A stretch of DNA of 64,000 bases from Micromonospora_H sonneratiae (GCF_042679305.1 NZ_JBHTMP010000037.1:10364-74363), one strand, 5' to 3'; shown: positions 40,020 to 50,980, numbered from the stretch's first letter. Program-made: numbers and translations. Notes: generated by a model from the letters alone, not told the origin.

Positions 40020-41099
40020 TCAGCGGATCACCCGGCCGCGCAGGACGATCCGGCGGGGATCGCGTACCACCCGCAGGTCGAGGCGCGGATCGCTGTCGTA
40101 GACCACCAGGTCGGCGAGGCCCCCCTCGACCAGACCGGGGAAGCCGAGCCAGTCCCGGGCTCCCCAGGAGGCCGCCCGCAGGACGTCGACGGCGGACATG
40201 CCGGCCTTCTCGTGCAGCAGCAACATCTCGGTAGCCGCCAGCCCGTGGGCGATCCCCCCGCCCGCGTCGGTGCCCAGGTAGATCGGCACCCCGGCCTCGT
40301 ACGCCGAGCGCACCACCCCGGGGAAGCCGTCGCGCAGGGCCAGCATGTGGTCGGCGTACGCGGGGAACTTCTCCCGGGCCCGCTCGGCGATGGAGCCGAA
40401 GGTCTGAATGTTGATCATTGTCGGCACCAGCGCGGTTCCCCGTCTGGCCATCTCGTCGATCAGGTCCAGGCTCAGCCCGGTACCGTGCTCGACCGAGTCC
40501 ACCCCGGCCCGCACCATGGTCGCGACGGCCGACTCGGAGAAGGTGTGCACCGCCATCCGCGCACCGGCCGCGTGCGCGGCCCGGACGGCGGCGGCCATCG
40601 TCTCCGCATCCCAGGCCGGCGCGAGGTCACCGGCGTCGCGTTCGATCCAGTCGCCGACCAGTTTGACCCAGCCGCTGCCCGCCCGGGCCTGCTCGGCCAC
40701 GGTGGCGGCGACCTCGGCCGCCGGCACCTCCACGCCGATGTCACGCAGGTAGCGCCTGGGCGGCGCGACGTGCCGGCCGGCGCGGGCCAGTCGCGGCAGG
40801 TCGGGGTCGTCCGCCAACTCGGGGTACGGGTACGGCGAGCCGGCGTCCCGGATGGCCAGCACACCCGCGTCCCGGTCGAGTACAGCCAGCTCCCGGGCCT
40901 GGTCCAGTGAGCTGATCGGGGCGCCCCCCGGAGCGATGCCGATGTGGCAGTGCGCGTCGACCAGTCCGGGCAGGACGAAGCCGCCGTCGCTGACGGTCCG
41001 TGCCCCGGGGACCGGGTCGTACGTCACCCGGTCGCCGACCAGCCACAGGTCGCGTACCTCGTCGTCGGGCAGGACCACACCGCGCACATGCAAAGCCAT
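40020..41099 (-). CDS. Amidohydrolase family protein
   Basis: 359-aa metal-dependent hydrolase with the metal-binding DAHCHIG, then VHTFSESA, VEHGTG and the catalytic aspartate LGTDAGGG, in the imidazolonepropionase-like branch. The substrate is unknown. The ATG at 41099 has AGGTAGGA at good spacing; a GTG two codons upstream is possible. It lies directly downstream of ffh; from memory Rv2915c, also an amidohydrolase, sits beside ffh in M. tuberculosis, so the pairing is old. Confidence 0.9.
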   Translation of the reverse strand: MALHVRGVVLPDDEVRDLWLVGDRVTYDPVPGARTVSDGGFVLPGLVDAHCHIGIAPGGAPISSLDQARELAVLDRDAGVLAIRDAGSPYPYPELADDPDLPRLARAGRHVAPPRRYLRDIGVEVPAAEVAATVAEQARAGSGWVKLVGDWIERDAGDLAPAWDAETMAAAVRAAHAAGARMAVHTFSESAVATMVRAGVDSVEHGTGLSLDLIDEMARRGTALVPTMINIQTFGSIAERAREKFPAYADHMLALRDGFPGVVRSAYEAGVPIYLGTDAGGGIAHGLAATEMLLLHEKAGMSAVDVLRAASWGARDWLGFPGLVEGGLADLVVYDSDPRLDLRVVRDPRRIVLRGRVIR

Positions 41100-41202
41100 G
41101 TGCACAGTCCTACCTGATCACGCCTCGCCACGCTCGCACCGGCTGGCCGGACGGCCGACCAGAGAACCGGACGGCCGACCAGGGATCAGTGCCGATCAGC
41201 GA

Positions 41203-42747
41203 TCAGTCTTCCTTGTCCCGCTTGGTCAGCTTGCCGAAGTCGAGCTTGGGCAGCTTGAACCCGGGCGGCAGGCCCTGGCCACCGGCCAACGCGTTCGGGT
41301 CCAGGCCCGGCGGCAGTTGCGGCATCCCACCCGGGAATCCACCGCCGACCGGCCCGGCCGCGCGCTGCCGGCCGCCACCCTTCGTACCCTTGCGCTTGTT
41401 CTTCGGCGACTTCGTCGCCTTGCGCCGGCCGCCGGGCAGGCCCATCATCCCGCCCATCTGCTTCATCATCTTCTGCGCGTCAGCGAAGCGGTTGAGCAGC
41501 TGGTTGACGTCCATGACGGTCACGCCGGAACCGTTGGCGATCCGGGCCCGGCGGGAACCGTTGATGATCTTCGGGTTGGTCCGCTCGCCCGGGGTCATCG
41601 AACGGATGATCGCGGTGACCTTGTCGAAGTGCTTGTCGTCGACCTCGGCCAACTGGTCCTTCATCTGGCCCATGCCGGGCATCATCGCCAGCACGTTCGC
41701 GATCGGGCCCATCCGCCGGACGGCGATGAGCTGGTCGAGGAAGTCCTCCAGGGTGAACTGCTCGCCGCCCATGAGCTTGGCGGTCATCTTCTCCTTCTGA
41801 TCGGCGTCGAAGGCCTGCTCGGCCTGCTCGATCAGAGTCAGCACGTCACCCATGCCCAGAATCCGGCTGGCCATCCGGTCCGGGTGGAAGACGTCGAAGT
41901 CCTCCAGCTTCTCACCGGTGGAGGCGAACAGGATCGGCTGGCCGGTGACCTCCCGTACGGACAGCGCCGCACCGCCCCGGGCGTCGCCGTCGAGCTTGGA
42001 GAGCACGACACCGGTGATGCCGACGCCGTCGCGGAACGCCTCGGCGGTGCGGACCGCGTCCTGACCGACCATCGCGTCGATGACGAAGATGACCTCGTCG
42101 GGGTTGACCGCGGCACGGATGGCGGCGGCCTGGGCCATCATCTCCGCGTCGATACCCAGCCGACCGGCGGTGTCGACGATGACGATGTCGCGGGCCGCCC
42201 GCTTGGCGTGCTCGATCGACGCCTTGGCCACCTGCACCGGGTCACCCACCCCGTTGCCCGGCTCCGGGGCGTACACCTCGACCCCGGCCCGGCCACCGAG
42301 CACCTGGAGCTGCCCGACCGCGTTGGGGCGTTGCAGGTCGGCGGCGACCAGCAGCGGCTGGTGGCCCTGGGACTTGAGCCAGCGGGCCAGCTTGCCGGCC
42401 AGGGTCGTCTTACCCGAACCCTGCAGACCGGCCAGCATGATCACGGTCGGCGGCTGCTTGGCGAACTGCAACCGGCGGTTCTCGCCGCCGAGGACGCCGA
42501 CCAGCTCCTCGTGCACGATCTTGATGACCTGTTGGGCGGGGTTGAGCGCCTGGGAGACCTCGGCACCACGTGCCCGCTCCTTGATCCGGGCGATGAACCC
42601 CTTGACAACCGGCAGGGCTACGTCCGCCTCCAGCAGCGCCAGCCGGATCTCCCGGGCGGTGGCGTCGATGTCGGCGTCGGTGAGCCGCCCCTTGCCGCGA
42701 AGCTTGGTGAAGATCCCGGAAAGGCGGTCGCTCAAGGTGTCAAACAC
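41203..42747 (-). CDS. ffh: Signal recognition particle protein Ffh
   Basis: 514-aa SRP54 GTPase that binds signal sequences and 4.5S RNA and docks at FtsY. The N domain is followed by the G domain with GLQGSGKTT (107-115), VDTAGR and SKLDGDARGG, and a Met-rich M domain with GMGQMKDQL, IIRSMTPGER, IANGSG and MMKQMGGMMG. The tail is Gly/Pro/Lys-rich. GTG start. The 187-nt gap upstream contains no recognised promoter. Confidence 0.98.
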   Translation of the reverse strand: MFDTLSDRLSGIFTKLRGKGRLTDADIDATAREIRLALLEADVALPVVKGFIARIKERARGAEVSQALNPAQQVIKIVHEELVGVLGGENRRLQFAKQPPTVIMLAGLQGSGKTTLAGKLARWLKSQGHQPLLVAADLQRPNAVGQLQVLGGRAGVEVYAPEPGNGVGDPVQVAKASIEHAKRAARDIVIVDTAGRLGIDAEMMAQAAAIRAAVNPDEVIFVIDAMVGQDAVRTAEAFRDGVGITGVVLSKLDGDARGGAALSVREVTGQPILFASTGEKLEDFDVFHPDRMASRILGMGDVLTLIEQAEQAFDADQKEKMTAKLMGGEQFTLEDFLDQLIAVRRMGPIANVLAMMPGMGQMKDQLAEVDDKHFDKVTAIIRSMTPGERTNPKIINGSRRARIANGSGVTVMDVNQLLNRFADAQKMMKQMGGMMGLPGGRRKATKSPKNKRKGTKGGGRQRAAGPVGGGFPGGMPQLPPGLDPNALAGGQGLPPGFKLPKLDFGKLTKRDKED

Positions 42748-42934
42748 GACGTAACATCCCGTTTGTCAAAATTCCCGTGGACAGAACGTGGCCGGCGTAC
42801 GTACCCGACCGGCCATCGCAAGGGTAGCGGCCCACCACACCAGCCGCTGCCATCCGCCCTCCCCTGCCCACGTACGACCGACCACGTCCAGGATCACACC
42901 CGGCAGCACCGACGAGTCACCGCTGCCGATCGGA

Positions 42935-43591
42935 TCACCGGTCGACCAGCCCGGACTGGTACGCGAACACGACCAGTTGCGCCCGGTCCCGGGCCCCGAG
43001 CTTGCCCATCGCCCGACTCACGTGGGTACGGGCGGTCGCCGGGCTGACCACCAGCCGAAGGGCGATCTCCTCGTTACTCAACCCCTCGCCGACCAGTCCG
43101 ACGATCTCGCGTTCCCGGTCGGTGAGGGTGCCCAACCGGGGATGCGGTCGGGGCACCCGCGACGGACGGGTGGCGAACTCCCGTACCACCCGACGGGTCA
43201 CCGACGGGGAGAGCAGCGCCTCCCCGGCGGCCACCACGCGGATCGCCCGCAACAACTCGACCGGCCTGGTGTCCTTGATCAGGAAACCGCTGGCCCCGTA
43301 CCGCAGGGCGTCGAAGACGTACTCGTCCAACTCGAAGGTGGTAAGGACGATCACCCGGGTAGCCGACGTCGCCGGGTCCCTGGCGATCCGCCGGGTGGCC
43401 TCGATCCCGTCGATGCCCGGCATCCGTACGTCCATCAGCACCACGTCCGGGCGCACACTGCGGGCCAGTTCCACCGCCCGTAGGCCATCGGCCGCCTCCC
43501 CGGCCACGGTCAGATCGTCCTCGCTCTCCACCAGGCTGCGTAGCCCGATCCGGATGAGATCCTGGTCGTCGGCGATCAGCACACTGGTCAC
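42935..43591 (-). CDS. NarL/LuxR-type response regulator
   Basis: 218-aa regulator. The receiver has acidic pair D8-D9, phosphoacceptor D54 (VLMDVRMPG) and the KDT lysine; the output domain is LuxR-type (LTDREREIVGLVGEGLSNEEIALRLVVSPATARTHVSRAMGKLG). The GTG at 43591 overlaps the kinase stop as GTGA; the GTG at 43603 would add four residues. Last gene of the ABC-kinase-regulator operon. Confidence 0.93.
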   Translation of the reverse strand: MTSVLIADDQDLIRIGLRSLVESEDDLTVAGEAADGLRAVELARSVRPDVVLMDVRMPGIDGIEATRRIARDPATSATRVIVLTTFELDEYVFDALRYGASGFLIKDTRPVELLRAIRVVAAGEALLSPSVTRRVVREFATRPSRVPRPHPRLGTLTDREREIVGLVGEGLSNEEIALRLVVSPATARTHVSRAMGKLGARDRAQLVVFAYQSGLVDR

Positions 43592-44922
43592 GGGCGCTCC
43601 CACACGGGCAGTGTGGCGTACACCCGGAAACCGCCACCGGCCATGGGCCCGACGACGAACGTCCCGCCGAGCGCGACGGCCCGCTCCCGCATCCCGACGA
43701 GACCATGTCCGACGACCGGGTCCGGTGACCCGGACCGGCGCTGCTGCCCGGGCTGCCGTCGTGGTACGGCACTCCCGGTGTCGGTGACCTCGACGGTCAC
43801 CTCGTCCTCGCCCCGGTGCACCCGGACCAGCGCGGTCGCCGCGCCGGCATGCCGTACGACGTTGGTCAGCGACTCCTGGACGATCCGGTACGCCGCCAGG
43901 TCGACGGCCGCCGGTAGATCCGGCCGCTGACCGGTGACCACCACCCGAACCGACAGTCCGGCCGTGGCCAACCGGTCCCGCAGGACGTCGAGTTGGTCCA
44001 GCCCGGGTACCGGTGCCCGGGATTCCCGGCTGACCAGGTCCGGCGAGCCGACCAGGTCCGACGGGCTGACCGCGTCCGGCGAGCCGACCAGGTCCGACGG
44101 GCTGACCGGATCACCGCTCGACCGGGCAACCGGATCGTGGCCGGGACCATGGCCGGGATCGGCGCCCCACTGGCCGGGCGGGCCGGGCACGGTACGGTCG
44201 TCGTCCGTGGACCGGCCGGTGCCCGGGGCACGGACGACCGACAGCGTGACCCGCAACTCGTCGAGCGCCTCCCGGCTCGTCCGGCTGATCGCGGCCAGCG
44301 CCTCCTCGGCCTGCCCCGGTCGTTTCGCCAACAGGTGCAGGGCGATCTCGGCCTGCATGTTTATCGCCGCCAACCCGTGGCCGACCACGTCGTGCACCTC
44401 CTGGGCGATCCGCAGCCGCTCGTCGTACGCCCGCTGCCGGAGCCGTTCCTCACGGTCCCGCGCGGCCGTCTCCCGACCGACCCGTACGGTGGCTCCGACC
44501 GCGAACGGCACCACGATCCAGGCCGCCACCGGAAGGACCTCCGCCAGTTCGACTCGTCCCGTCACGGTGTGCAGCAGCACGACCGGCAACGCCAGGCCAC
44601 CGGCGGCCAACGCCCGGCGCATCGGCACCGACACCGCCACCGTGTAGCCGGCCACCGCCAGCGAGACCAGGATCGGCCCGTACGGCAGGTTGAGCAGCAG
44701 GTAGACCCCGGTGACCAGGGCCGTGCCGGCCAGCGTGGTCACCGGCCAGCGCCGACGTACGACCAGCATGGCGGCAACGGCGGCGGCCAGTCCCAGGGCG
44801 ATCCCGTCGACCCGGGCCGTGCCGGGCTGGTTCGCGCCCGCCGGCCCGGTGCCGATCACGCTGATCAGGATCAACGCCAGCGCCAGCGAGGCGTCGACGA
44901 CCCAGTTGCGGGTACGCATCAC
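43588..44922 (-). CDS. NarL-type sensor histidine kinase
   Basis: 444-aa membrane kinase with five or six N-terminal helices, a DHp domain of HisKA_3 type with H177 (RIAQEVHDVVGHG) and a C-terminal ATPase (AAYRIVQESLTNVVRHAG, GHGLVGMRERA). A linker between them contains repeats of SPSDLVGSPD-type (DNA 44030-44125), unusual for this family. Its partner regulator overlaps by 4 nt. Starts at GTG 44922 or ATG 44919. The signal is unknown; co-location with an ABC transporter suggests envelope or drug stress. Confidence 0.91.
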   Translation of the reverse strand: MMRTRNWVVDASLALALILISVIGTGPAGANQPGTARVDGIALGLAAAVAAMLVVRRRWPVTTLAGTALVTGVYLLLNLPYGPILVSLAVAGYTVAVSVPMRRALAAGGLALPVVLLHTVTGRVELAEVLPVAAWIVVPFAVGATVRVGRETAARDREERLRQRAYDERLRIAQEVHDVVGHGLAAINMQAEIALHLLAKRPGQAEEALAAISRTSREALDELRVTLSVVRAPGTGRSTDDDRTVPGPPGQWGADPGHGPGHDPVARSSGDPVSPSDLVGSPDAVSPSDLVGSPDLVSRESRAPVPGLDQLDVLRDRLATAGLSVRVVVTGQRPDLPAAVDLAAYRIVQESLTNVVRHAGAATALVRVHRGEDEVTVEVTDTGSAVPRRQPGQQRRSGSPDPVVGHGLVGMRERAVALGGTFVVGPMAGGGFRVYATLPVWERP

Positions 44923-44931
44923 GGCACGCTC

Positions 44932-45742
44932 TCACACCACGTCCCGACGGCGCAGCAGCGCACCGGCGACGACGACGAAGCCGACCAGGTACGCCGCCAC
45001 CACCACGGTCGCCTGCCCACCGCCGGTCAACTCCGCGACCCCTGGCGTGTCCGGGGACGAGCCGAGTGCGGCGGCCAGCGAACCGGCGTTCGGACCGGGC
45101 AGCGCCTTCTGCATGTCCGCGACCCAGGGCAGCAACGGAGCGACGACCGCCGCCAGCAGGTTCTGCACCGCCAGCAGCCAGACCAGGCCGAGGCCGATGG
45201 GCAACGCCACACCACGGTAGGCCACCGCCAGCAGCACGCCGAGCATCGCCCACATGCTGGCGATCAGCCATCCGGCACCGACACCGACGACCAGCTCACC
45301 CAAGGACGGCCAGTCCACCGGCTGGGCCTCGGCTCCGGCGATCAGCAGGCTCGTCACGGCACCGACCGTGAACAGGGCGAGCACCAGCACCAGGGTCGCG
45401 ACGGCCAGGGCCAGCAGCTTGCCCCCGTACACCGCCAGCCGGGTCGGTCCCTGCATGAGCAGGGTCTTCCAGGTTCCCCAGCCGTACTCCCCTCCGACCA
45501 CCAGGACGGCGAGGATGAGCGCGATCGCCCCGAGGAAGACGGGCAGCGCACCGATCGAGTTGCCGACGAGTTCGCTGGTCCGCAACTGGTCGAACGCCCG
45601 GTCGCTGAGCACCCCGCCGGAACCGTCGAGATAGGCGGCGTACGGGGCCAGGTAGGTGAAGACCAGGCTGAGCACCAGTGCCACGGCCAGCAGCAGCCAG
45701 CTTGCCGGTCGCTTGGCCAGCTTGAACAGTTCAGTGCCGCAA

Positions 45743-45753
<11 letters not shown>
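44932..45753 (-). CDS. ABC transporter permease (ABC-2 type)
   Basis: 273-aa membrane protein with six hydrophobic helices, in the layout of ABC-2 permeases that work with single-subunit ATPases (ILAVLVVGGEYGWGTWKTLLMQGPTR is a typical cytoplasmic-loop block). The ATG at 45753 overlaps the end of the ATPase gene by 11 nt. It forms an exporter with the upstream gene; the substrate is unknown. Confidence 0.9.
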
Positions 45754-46648
<895 letters not shown>

Positions 46649-46753
46649 GCCCGTCACTGTGCCGTCGGTGCGGCCCCGGCTCGTCCGACGACGGGCGGCA
46701 CTGCGCGTACGTCATCGGACGTAGTCGCCCGACGTGGCCACCGGGGTGGCTGC

Positions 46754-49006
46754 TCAGACCACGGCGAGTACGGCGGCTTCCAGGCGGGCCCGCTCGTCGT
46801 CGGACGGCCAACCGCCGACGAGGTAGAAGACGTCGACCACGTCACCGCCGAGCGTGGCGATCCGGGCCGCCCGGACCAGGGCACCCGCCTCGTCCAGCGC
46901 GGCACACACGCGGTGCAGCAGCCCGGGGGCGTCGGCGGCCCGCAACTCCAGCAGCACCGCGTCGGTGGCCGCGTCCCGGTGCCAGACCACCTTCGGCCCG
47001 GCACCGACCGGCCCACCGACCGACGTACGGCGGCGCAGCCGGGCCAGTACCGACGGGTCACCGGTGACCGCCCGACGCAGGTCGGCGGTGAGTGTCACGG
47101 GGTCGGGTGGGCTGCCATGACGCGGCTGGACCCGGCACTCGACCAACGCCCGTCCGTCCACCGTGGCGGCGTCGGCGGCCAGCACGTCGAGCCGGTGCAG
47201 GGCCAGGCAACCGGCGACCGTGGCCAGCAGGCCGCGTCGGTCGGTCGCGGCCACCGCCACCCGGCCGTCGGAGAGGTGTACGGCGGGCAGCGGCCCGGCC
47301 ACCAACGCCGGATCGGGTCGTGGTGGGGCGGGTGGCGAGCCGGTGTCGAGGGTGGTGCGTACCCGGCGGACCAGCTCGGCGACCAGCCGGGCCTTCCAGT
47401 CCGACCAGGCGATCGGGCCGGTCGCCCGGGCGTCGGCCTGCCCGAGCGCGTGCAGCAGCTCCAGTGTCCCGACGTCTCCGACCGCCTCGGCCACAGCGGA
47501 GATCGTCACCGGGTCACCGAGGTCCCGTCGGGTGGCCACCTCGGGCAGGAGCAGGTGCAGTCGGACGAGTTTCTCGACCATCCCGGTATCGGCCGGCGGT
47601 AGGCCCATCCGGCCCGCGATATCGGCGGCGATGGGCGCGCCAACGACACTGTGGTCGCCGTCGAGGCCCTTCCCGACGTCGTGCAGGAGCGCGGTGATCA
47701 GCAGCAGGTCGGGTCGGTCCACGTCCCGGGTGTGCCCGCCGGCTTCGGCGGCGGTCTGCACCAGGTGCCGGTCCAGGGTGAACCGGTGGGCCGGGTTGTG
47801 CTGGGGCAGGCTGCGCATCCGGGGCCACTCCGGCAGCCAGCTGTCGACCAGTCCGTACCGGTCACAGGTCTCCCAGGTCGGCACCAGGCCGGGGCCGGCA
47901 CCGAGCAGGGTGACCAGCGCGGCGCGGGCGGCCGGCGGCCAGGGGGTCGGCAGCGGCGGGCAGTAGGCGGCCAGCCATTCGCAGGTGGCCCGGGCGATCG
48001 GCAGCCGGGTGCTGGCGGCTGCGGCGGCGACCCGCAGCGACAGGCTCGGATCGGGACGGGCACCGATGGCGGTACGGGCCAGCACCAGTTCCCCGTCGTG
48101 TTCGACCACGTCCCGGGCGACCGGTCGGCGTAGCGGCCGGCCGTCGGCTCCCCGAGGTCGCCCGGAGCGCAGCCGGTCGGCGGCCCGCCACGCGTCGGTC
48201 AGGGCGTGGCTGACCGTACGGGCGTCGCCGGCCACCCGGCGCAGCAGCGTGTCCGGATCGTCCAGCCCGAGCAGGTCGGCCACGGTAGCCCGCTCCTGGG
48301 CGATCAGCCGGTCCACCCGTCGACCGGTTGCGATGTGCAGGGCGTCCCGGGTGTCGAGCAGTCGCCGGTGCGCCGCCCGTACGGCCGGGCGCAGGGTGTC
48401 ACTGATCCCGGCGTACGCGATGGCCCGCAGCAGCCCGACGTCGCGCAACCCGCCGGCGGCCTCCTTGAGGTCGCCCTCGAGCAGGAAGGCCAGCTCCCCG
48501 TGGGCCTGCCAGCGGGCGGTGGTCACCTCGCGCAGGGCGGGCAACCGTTTCACGGCGGTACGCCGCCACTGCTCACCGGCGGCGGCGATCAGCCGGGCGG
48601 AGAGGTCCGGATCGCCGGCCAGGTGCCGGGCGTCGAGCAGCCCGAGGGCGACCTTCACGTCGTCGGCGGCCACCGTCAGCGCCTCGTCGGGGGTACGGAC
48701 CGAATGGTCCAGGGCGACCCGGGCGTCCCAGATCGGGTACCAGAGCCCGGCCGCCAGTTCGTCGATGCCGGGCACGCCGGCATGCAACAGCACCAGGTCG
48801 ACGTCGCCGTACGGGGCGCACTCCCGTCGCCCGAGCCCGCCGACCGCGACCAGTGCCACGCCGCTCCGGTCGGCGGGCAGCAGCCCGGCCAGCCAGGCGT
48901 CGAGCGTCGCGGCCCGGGTGGCCCTACCCGCCCCGTTGATCGAGAGGTTCGCGTCGTCCGGACCGGTACCGGCTGACGCCGCTCTCTTGATCAACGGGGC
49001 GGACAC
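46754..49006 (-). CDS. glnD: PII nucleotidyltransferase GlnD
   Basis: 750-aa sensor of glutamine that modifies PII. The nucleotidyltransferase motif is VGGLGRRECAPYGDVDL (D68, D70), the HD motif is LLHDVGKG and two ACT domains close the protein (AVAATDRRGLLATVAG and LELRAADAPGLLHRVC). In actinobacteria the homologue adenylylates, rather than uridylylates, PII. The GTG at 49006 lies 5 nt after the glnB stop; the frame extending to 49078 overlaps glnB and is rejected. Confidence 0.95.
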   Translation of the reverse strand: MSAPLIKRAASAGTGPDDANLSINGAGRATRAATLDAWLAGLLPADRSGVALVAVGGLGRRECAPYGDVDLVLLHAGVPGIDELAAGLWYPIWDARVALDHSVRTPDEALTVAADDVKVALGLLDARHLAGDPDLSARLIAAAGEQWRRTAVKRLPALREVTTARWQAHGELAFLLEGDLKEAAGGLRDVGLLRAIAYAGISDTLRPAVRAAHRRLLDTRDALHIATGRRVDRLIAQERATVADLLGLDDPDTLLRRVAGDARTVSHALTDAWRAADRLRSGRPRGADGRPLRRPVARDVVEHDGELVLARTAIGARPDPSLSLRVAAAAASTRLPIARATCEWLAAYCPPLPTPWPPAARAALVTLLGAGPGLVPTWETCDRYGLVDSWLPEWPRMRSLPQHNPAHRFTLDRHLVQTAAEAGGHTRDVDRPDLLLITALLHDVGKGLDGDHSVVGAPIAADIAGRMGLPPADTGMVEKLVRLHLLLPEVATRRDLGDPVTISAVAEAVGDVGTLELLHALGQADARATGPIAWSDWKARLVAELVRRVRTTLDTGSPPAPPRPDPALVAGPLPAVHLSDGRVAVAATDRRGLLATVAGCLALHRLDVLAADAATVDGRALVECRVQPRHGSPPDPVTLTADLRRAVTGDPSVLARLRRRTSVGGPVGAGPKVVWHRDAATDAVLLELRAADAPGLLHRVCAALDEAGALVRAARIATLGGDVVDVFYLVGGWPSDDERARLEAAVLAVV

Positions 49007-49011
49007 GGGGG

Positions 49012-49350
49012 TCAGAGGGCGTCGAGCCCGTGCTCGCCGGTACGAACCCGGACCACGTCCTCGACGGGGGTCACCCACACCTTGCCGTCACCGATCTTTC
49101 CGGTACGCGCCGCCGTGACGATCGCGTCGACCACCTTGTCGACGTCGATCTCGTCGGTGACCACCTCGACCCGGATCTTGGGCAGGAACTCCACCGTGTA
49201 CTCGGCACCCCGGTACACCTCGGTGTGTCCCTTCTGCCGTCCGTACCCCTGGACCTCACTGACGGTCAGGCCGGCCACGCCGAGGGCGTGCAGCGCCTCC
49301 TTCACCCCGTCGAGCTGGTGCGGCTTGATGACCGCGGTCACCAGTTTCAT
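49012..49350 (-). CDS. glnB: Nitrogen regulatory protein PII
   Basis: 112-aa trimeric signalling protein that binds ATP/ADP and 2-oxoglutarate and blocks AmtB. The T-loop GYGRQKGHTEVYRGAEYTVEF has the modified tyrosine at Y51, and the C-terminal ATP site GKIGDGKVWV is intact. The ATG at 49350 has GGAGGG 7 nt upstream. The order amtB-glnB-glnD is the classic nitrogen operon of actinobacteria. Confidence 0.97.
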   Translation of the reverse strand: MKLVTAVIKPHQLDGVKEALHALGVAGLTVSEVQGYGRQKGHTEVYRGAEYTVEFLPKIRVEVVTDEIDVDKVVDAIVTAARTGKIGDGKVWVTPVEDVVRVRTGEHGLDAL

Positions 49351-49374
49351 GTCCAAACCCTCCATAGATTGACG

Positions 49375-50868
49375 TTAACCGGCGACCTTCTCGCTGACCG
49401 TTTCGGCTGGTTCGGCAGCCTCGGCAGGCCCGGCCGCCTTCGGGGCGGCGGCCGGCTTGCCGCTGGCCGACCCGGTCGACGCACTGACCGAAGACGCGCT
49501 GACCGACGACGCGGGGGCCGGCGACGCGGGGGCCGGCGACGCGGTGACCGGCGACGCGGTGACCGGGGTGCCGATTCCGGCCAAGGCGAAGGCCCCACCG
49601 CCACCGCCGCCACCGGCCGGGGACAGGTCGTAACCGGCCTCGGCGTGCTCGGCGATGTCGATGCCGTCGATCTCGGCCTCCTCCTTGACCCGGAAGCCGA
49701 TGGTCTTCTCGATCACGAAGCCCAGGGCGAAGGCGATCACGAAGGAGATGACCGAGACGATCAGGGCGCTGAGCGCCTGCGCACCGAGTTGGGTGACCCC
49801 GCCGCCGTAGAACAGCCCCTCGTTCTCCACCAGCGAGCTGATCTGGCTGGTGCCGAAGAGGCCGATCCACAGGCAGCCGATCCAGCCACCGACGAAGTGC
49901 ACGCCGACCACGTCGAGCGAGTCGTCGTAGCCGAGCCGGTACTTCAGCCCGATGGCGACGGCGCAGACCGCACCGGCGACCAGACCGAGCAGGGCCGCCG
50001 CCCAGGGGGCGATGAAGGCACAGGCCGGGGTGATCGCGACCAGACCGGCGATCGCTCCGGAGGAGGCACCGACGAGGGTCGGCCTACCGTTGCGCAGCCA
50101 CTCCACGACGATCCAGCCCAGTACGGCGGCAGCGGTGGCGACCTGCGTGTTGAGGAACGCGATACCGGTGATCGCGTCGACGGTCAGTTCCGATCCGGCG
50201 TTGAACCCGAACCAGCCGAACCAGAGCAGCCCGGCCCCGAGCGCCACCATCGGTACGTTGTGCGGCTTCATGCCCTCGCGGGGCCAGCCGACCCGCTTGC
50301 CGAGCACCAGGGCCAGCGCCAGCGCTGCCGCACCGGCGTTGATGTGCACCGCGGTGCCACCGGCGAAGTCGAGCGCGCCGATGCCCGCACCGATGAAGCC
50401 ACCGCCCCAGACCATGTGCGCGACCGGGAAGTAGACCAGGGTCGCCCAGCCGAGGGAGAACAACAACCAACCGGAGAACTTCGCCCGGTCGGAGATGGAT
50501 CCGCTGATCAGCGCGACCGTGATGATCGCGAACATCATCTGGAACGCCATGAACACGTAGAGCGGGATGCCGGTCTCGCCCCACAGATCGGTCTCCGCCA
50601 TGAACGTCTTGGTGCCGAGATACTGCAACGGGTCGCCGAAGACACCGCCACGGTCCTCGCCAAAGGCGATGGAGAAACCGTAGAAGAGCCAGAGGATCGA
50701 GATGAGCCCCATCGAGGAGAAGCTCATCATGATCATGTTAAGGACGCCCTTGGAGCGGTTCAGACCGCCGTAGAACAGCGCCAGACCCGGCGTCATGAGC
50801 AACACCAGGGCGCTCGATATCAGCAGCCAGGCGGTGTTGCCTGTATCAATCGTCGGTGCTTCAGGCAC
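49375..50868 (-). CDS. amtB: Ammonium transporter AmtB
   Basis: 497-aa membrane protein with eleven predicted helices. The two pore histidines occur in GGTAVHINAGAAAL and VVGVHFVGGWIG, and NTAWLLISSALVLLMTPGLALFYGG is the usual start. The C-terminus is long (about 90 residues beyond the last helix), with Gly-rich and Thr/Ala/Ser/Pro repeats encoded around 49475-49570. A GlnR-type box lies about 113-149 bp upstream, so nitrogen starvation probably activates the operon. Confidence 0.97.
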   Translation of the reverse strand: MPEAPTIDTGNTAWLLISSALVLLMTPGLALFYGGLNRSKGVLNMIMMSFSSMGLISILWLFYGFSIAFGEDRGGVFGDPLQYLGTKTFMAETDLWGETGIPLYVFMAFQMMFAIITVALISGSISDRAKFSGWLLFSLGWATLVYFPVAHMVWGGGFIGAGIGALDFAGGTAVHINAGAAALALALVLGKRVGWPREGMKPHNVPMVALGAGLLWFGWFGFNAGSELTVDAITGIAFLNTQVATAAAVLGWIVVEWLRNGRPTLVGASSGAIAGLVAITPACAFIAPWAAALLGLVAGAVCAVAIGLKYRLGYDDSLDVVGVHFVGGWIGCLWIGLFGTSQISSLVENEGLFYGGGVTQLGAQALSALIVSVISFVIAFALGFVIEKTIGFRVKEEAEIDGIDIAEHAEAGYDLSPAGGGGGGGAFALAGIGTPVTASPVTASPAPASPAPASSVSASSVSASTGSASGKPAAAPKAAGPAEAAEPAETVSEKVAG

Positions 50869-50980
50869 GCTGGCCTCCTAAGCTCGGGTTCCCTCCCTCC
50901 CGGCCCACCAGGGCAGCGCTGCCCGTACGCCGGTTGCGCCGAAGCCTCCTGCGCTGCTGTTTCGCACGAGGTAGCGACGG

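Noticed and set aside
42764..42769. TTGACA on the minus strand upstream of ffh considered as a -35
   Set aside because: It ends only 16 nt before the GTG start, leaving no place for a -10 and transcript start upstream of the codon.
40852..43047. 731-codon open frame on the plus strand opposite ffh and the amidohydrolase
   Set aside because: Mirror frame of two well-recognised genes; no start signal and no known domain.
46700..46740. ACGTC/GACGT-like partial dyad upstream of the ABC operon
   Set aside because: Mismatches are too many to separate from chance in this sequence, and no promoter hexamers fit beside it.
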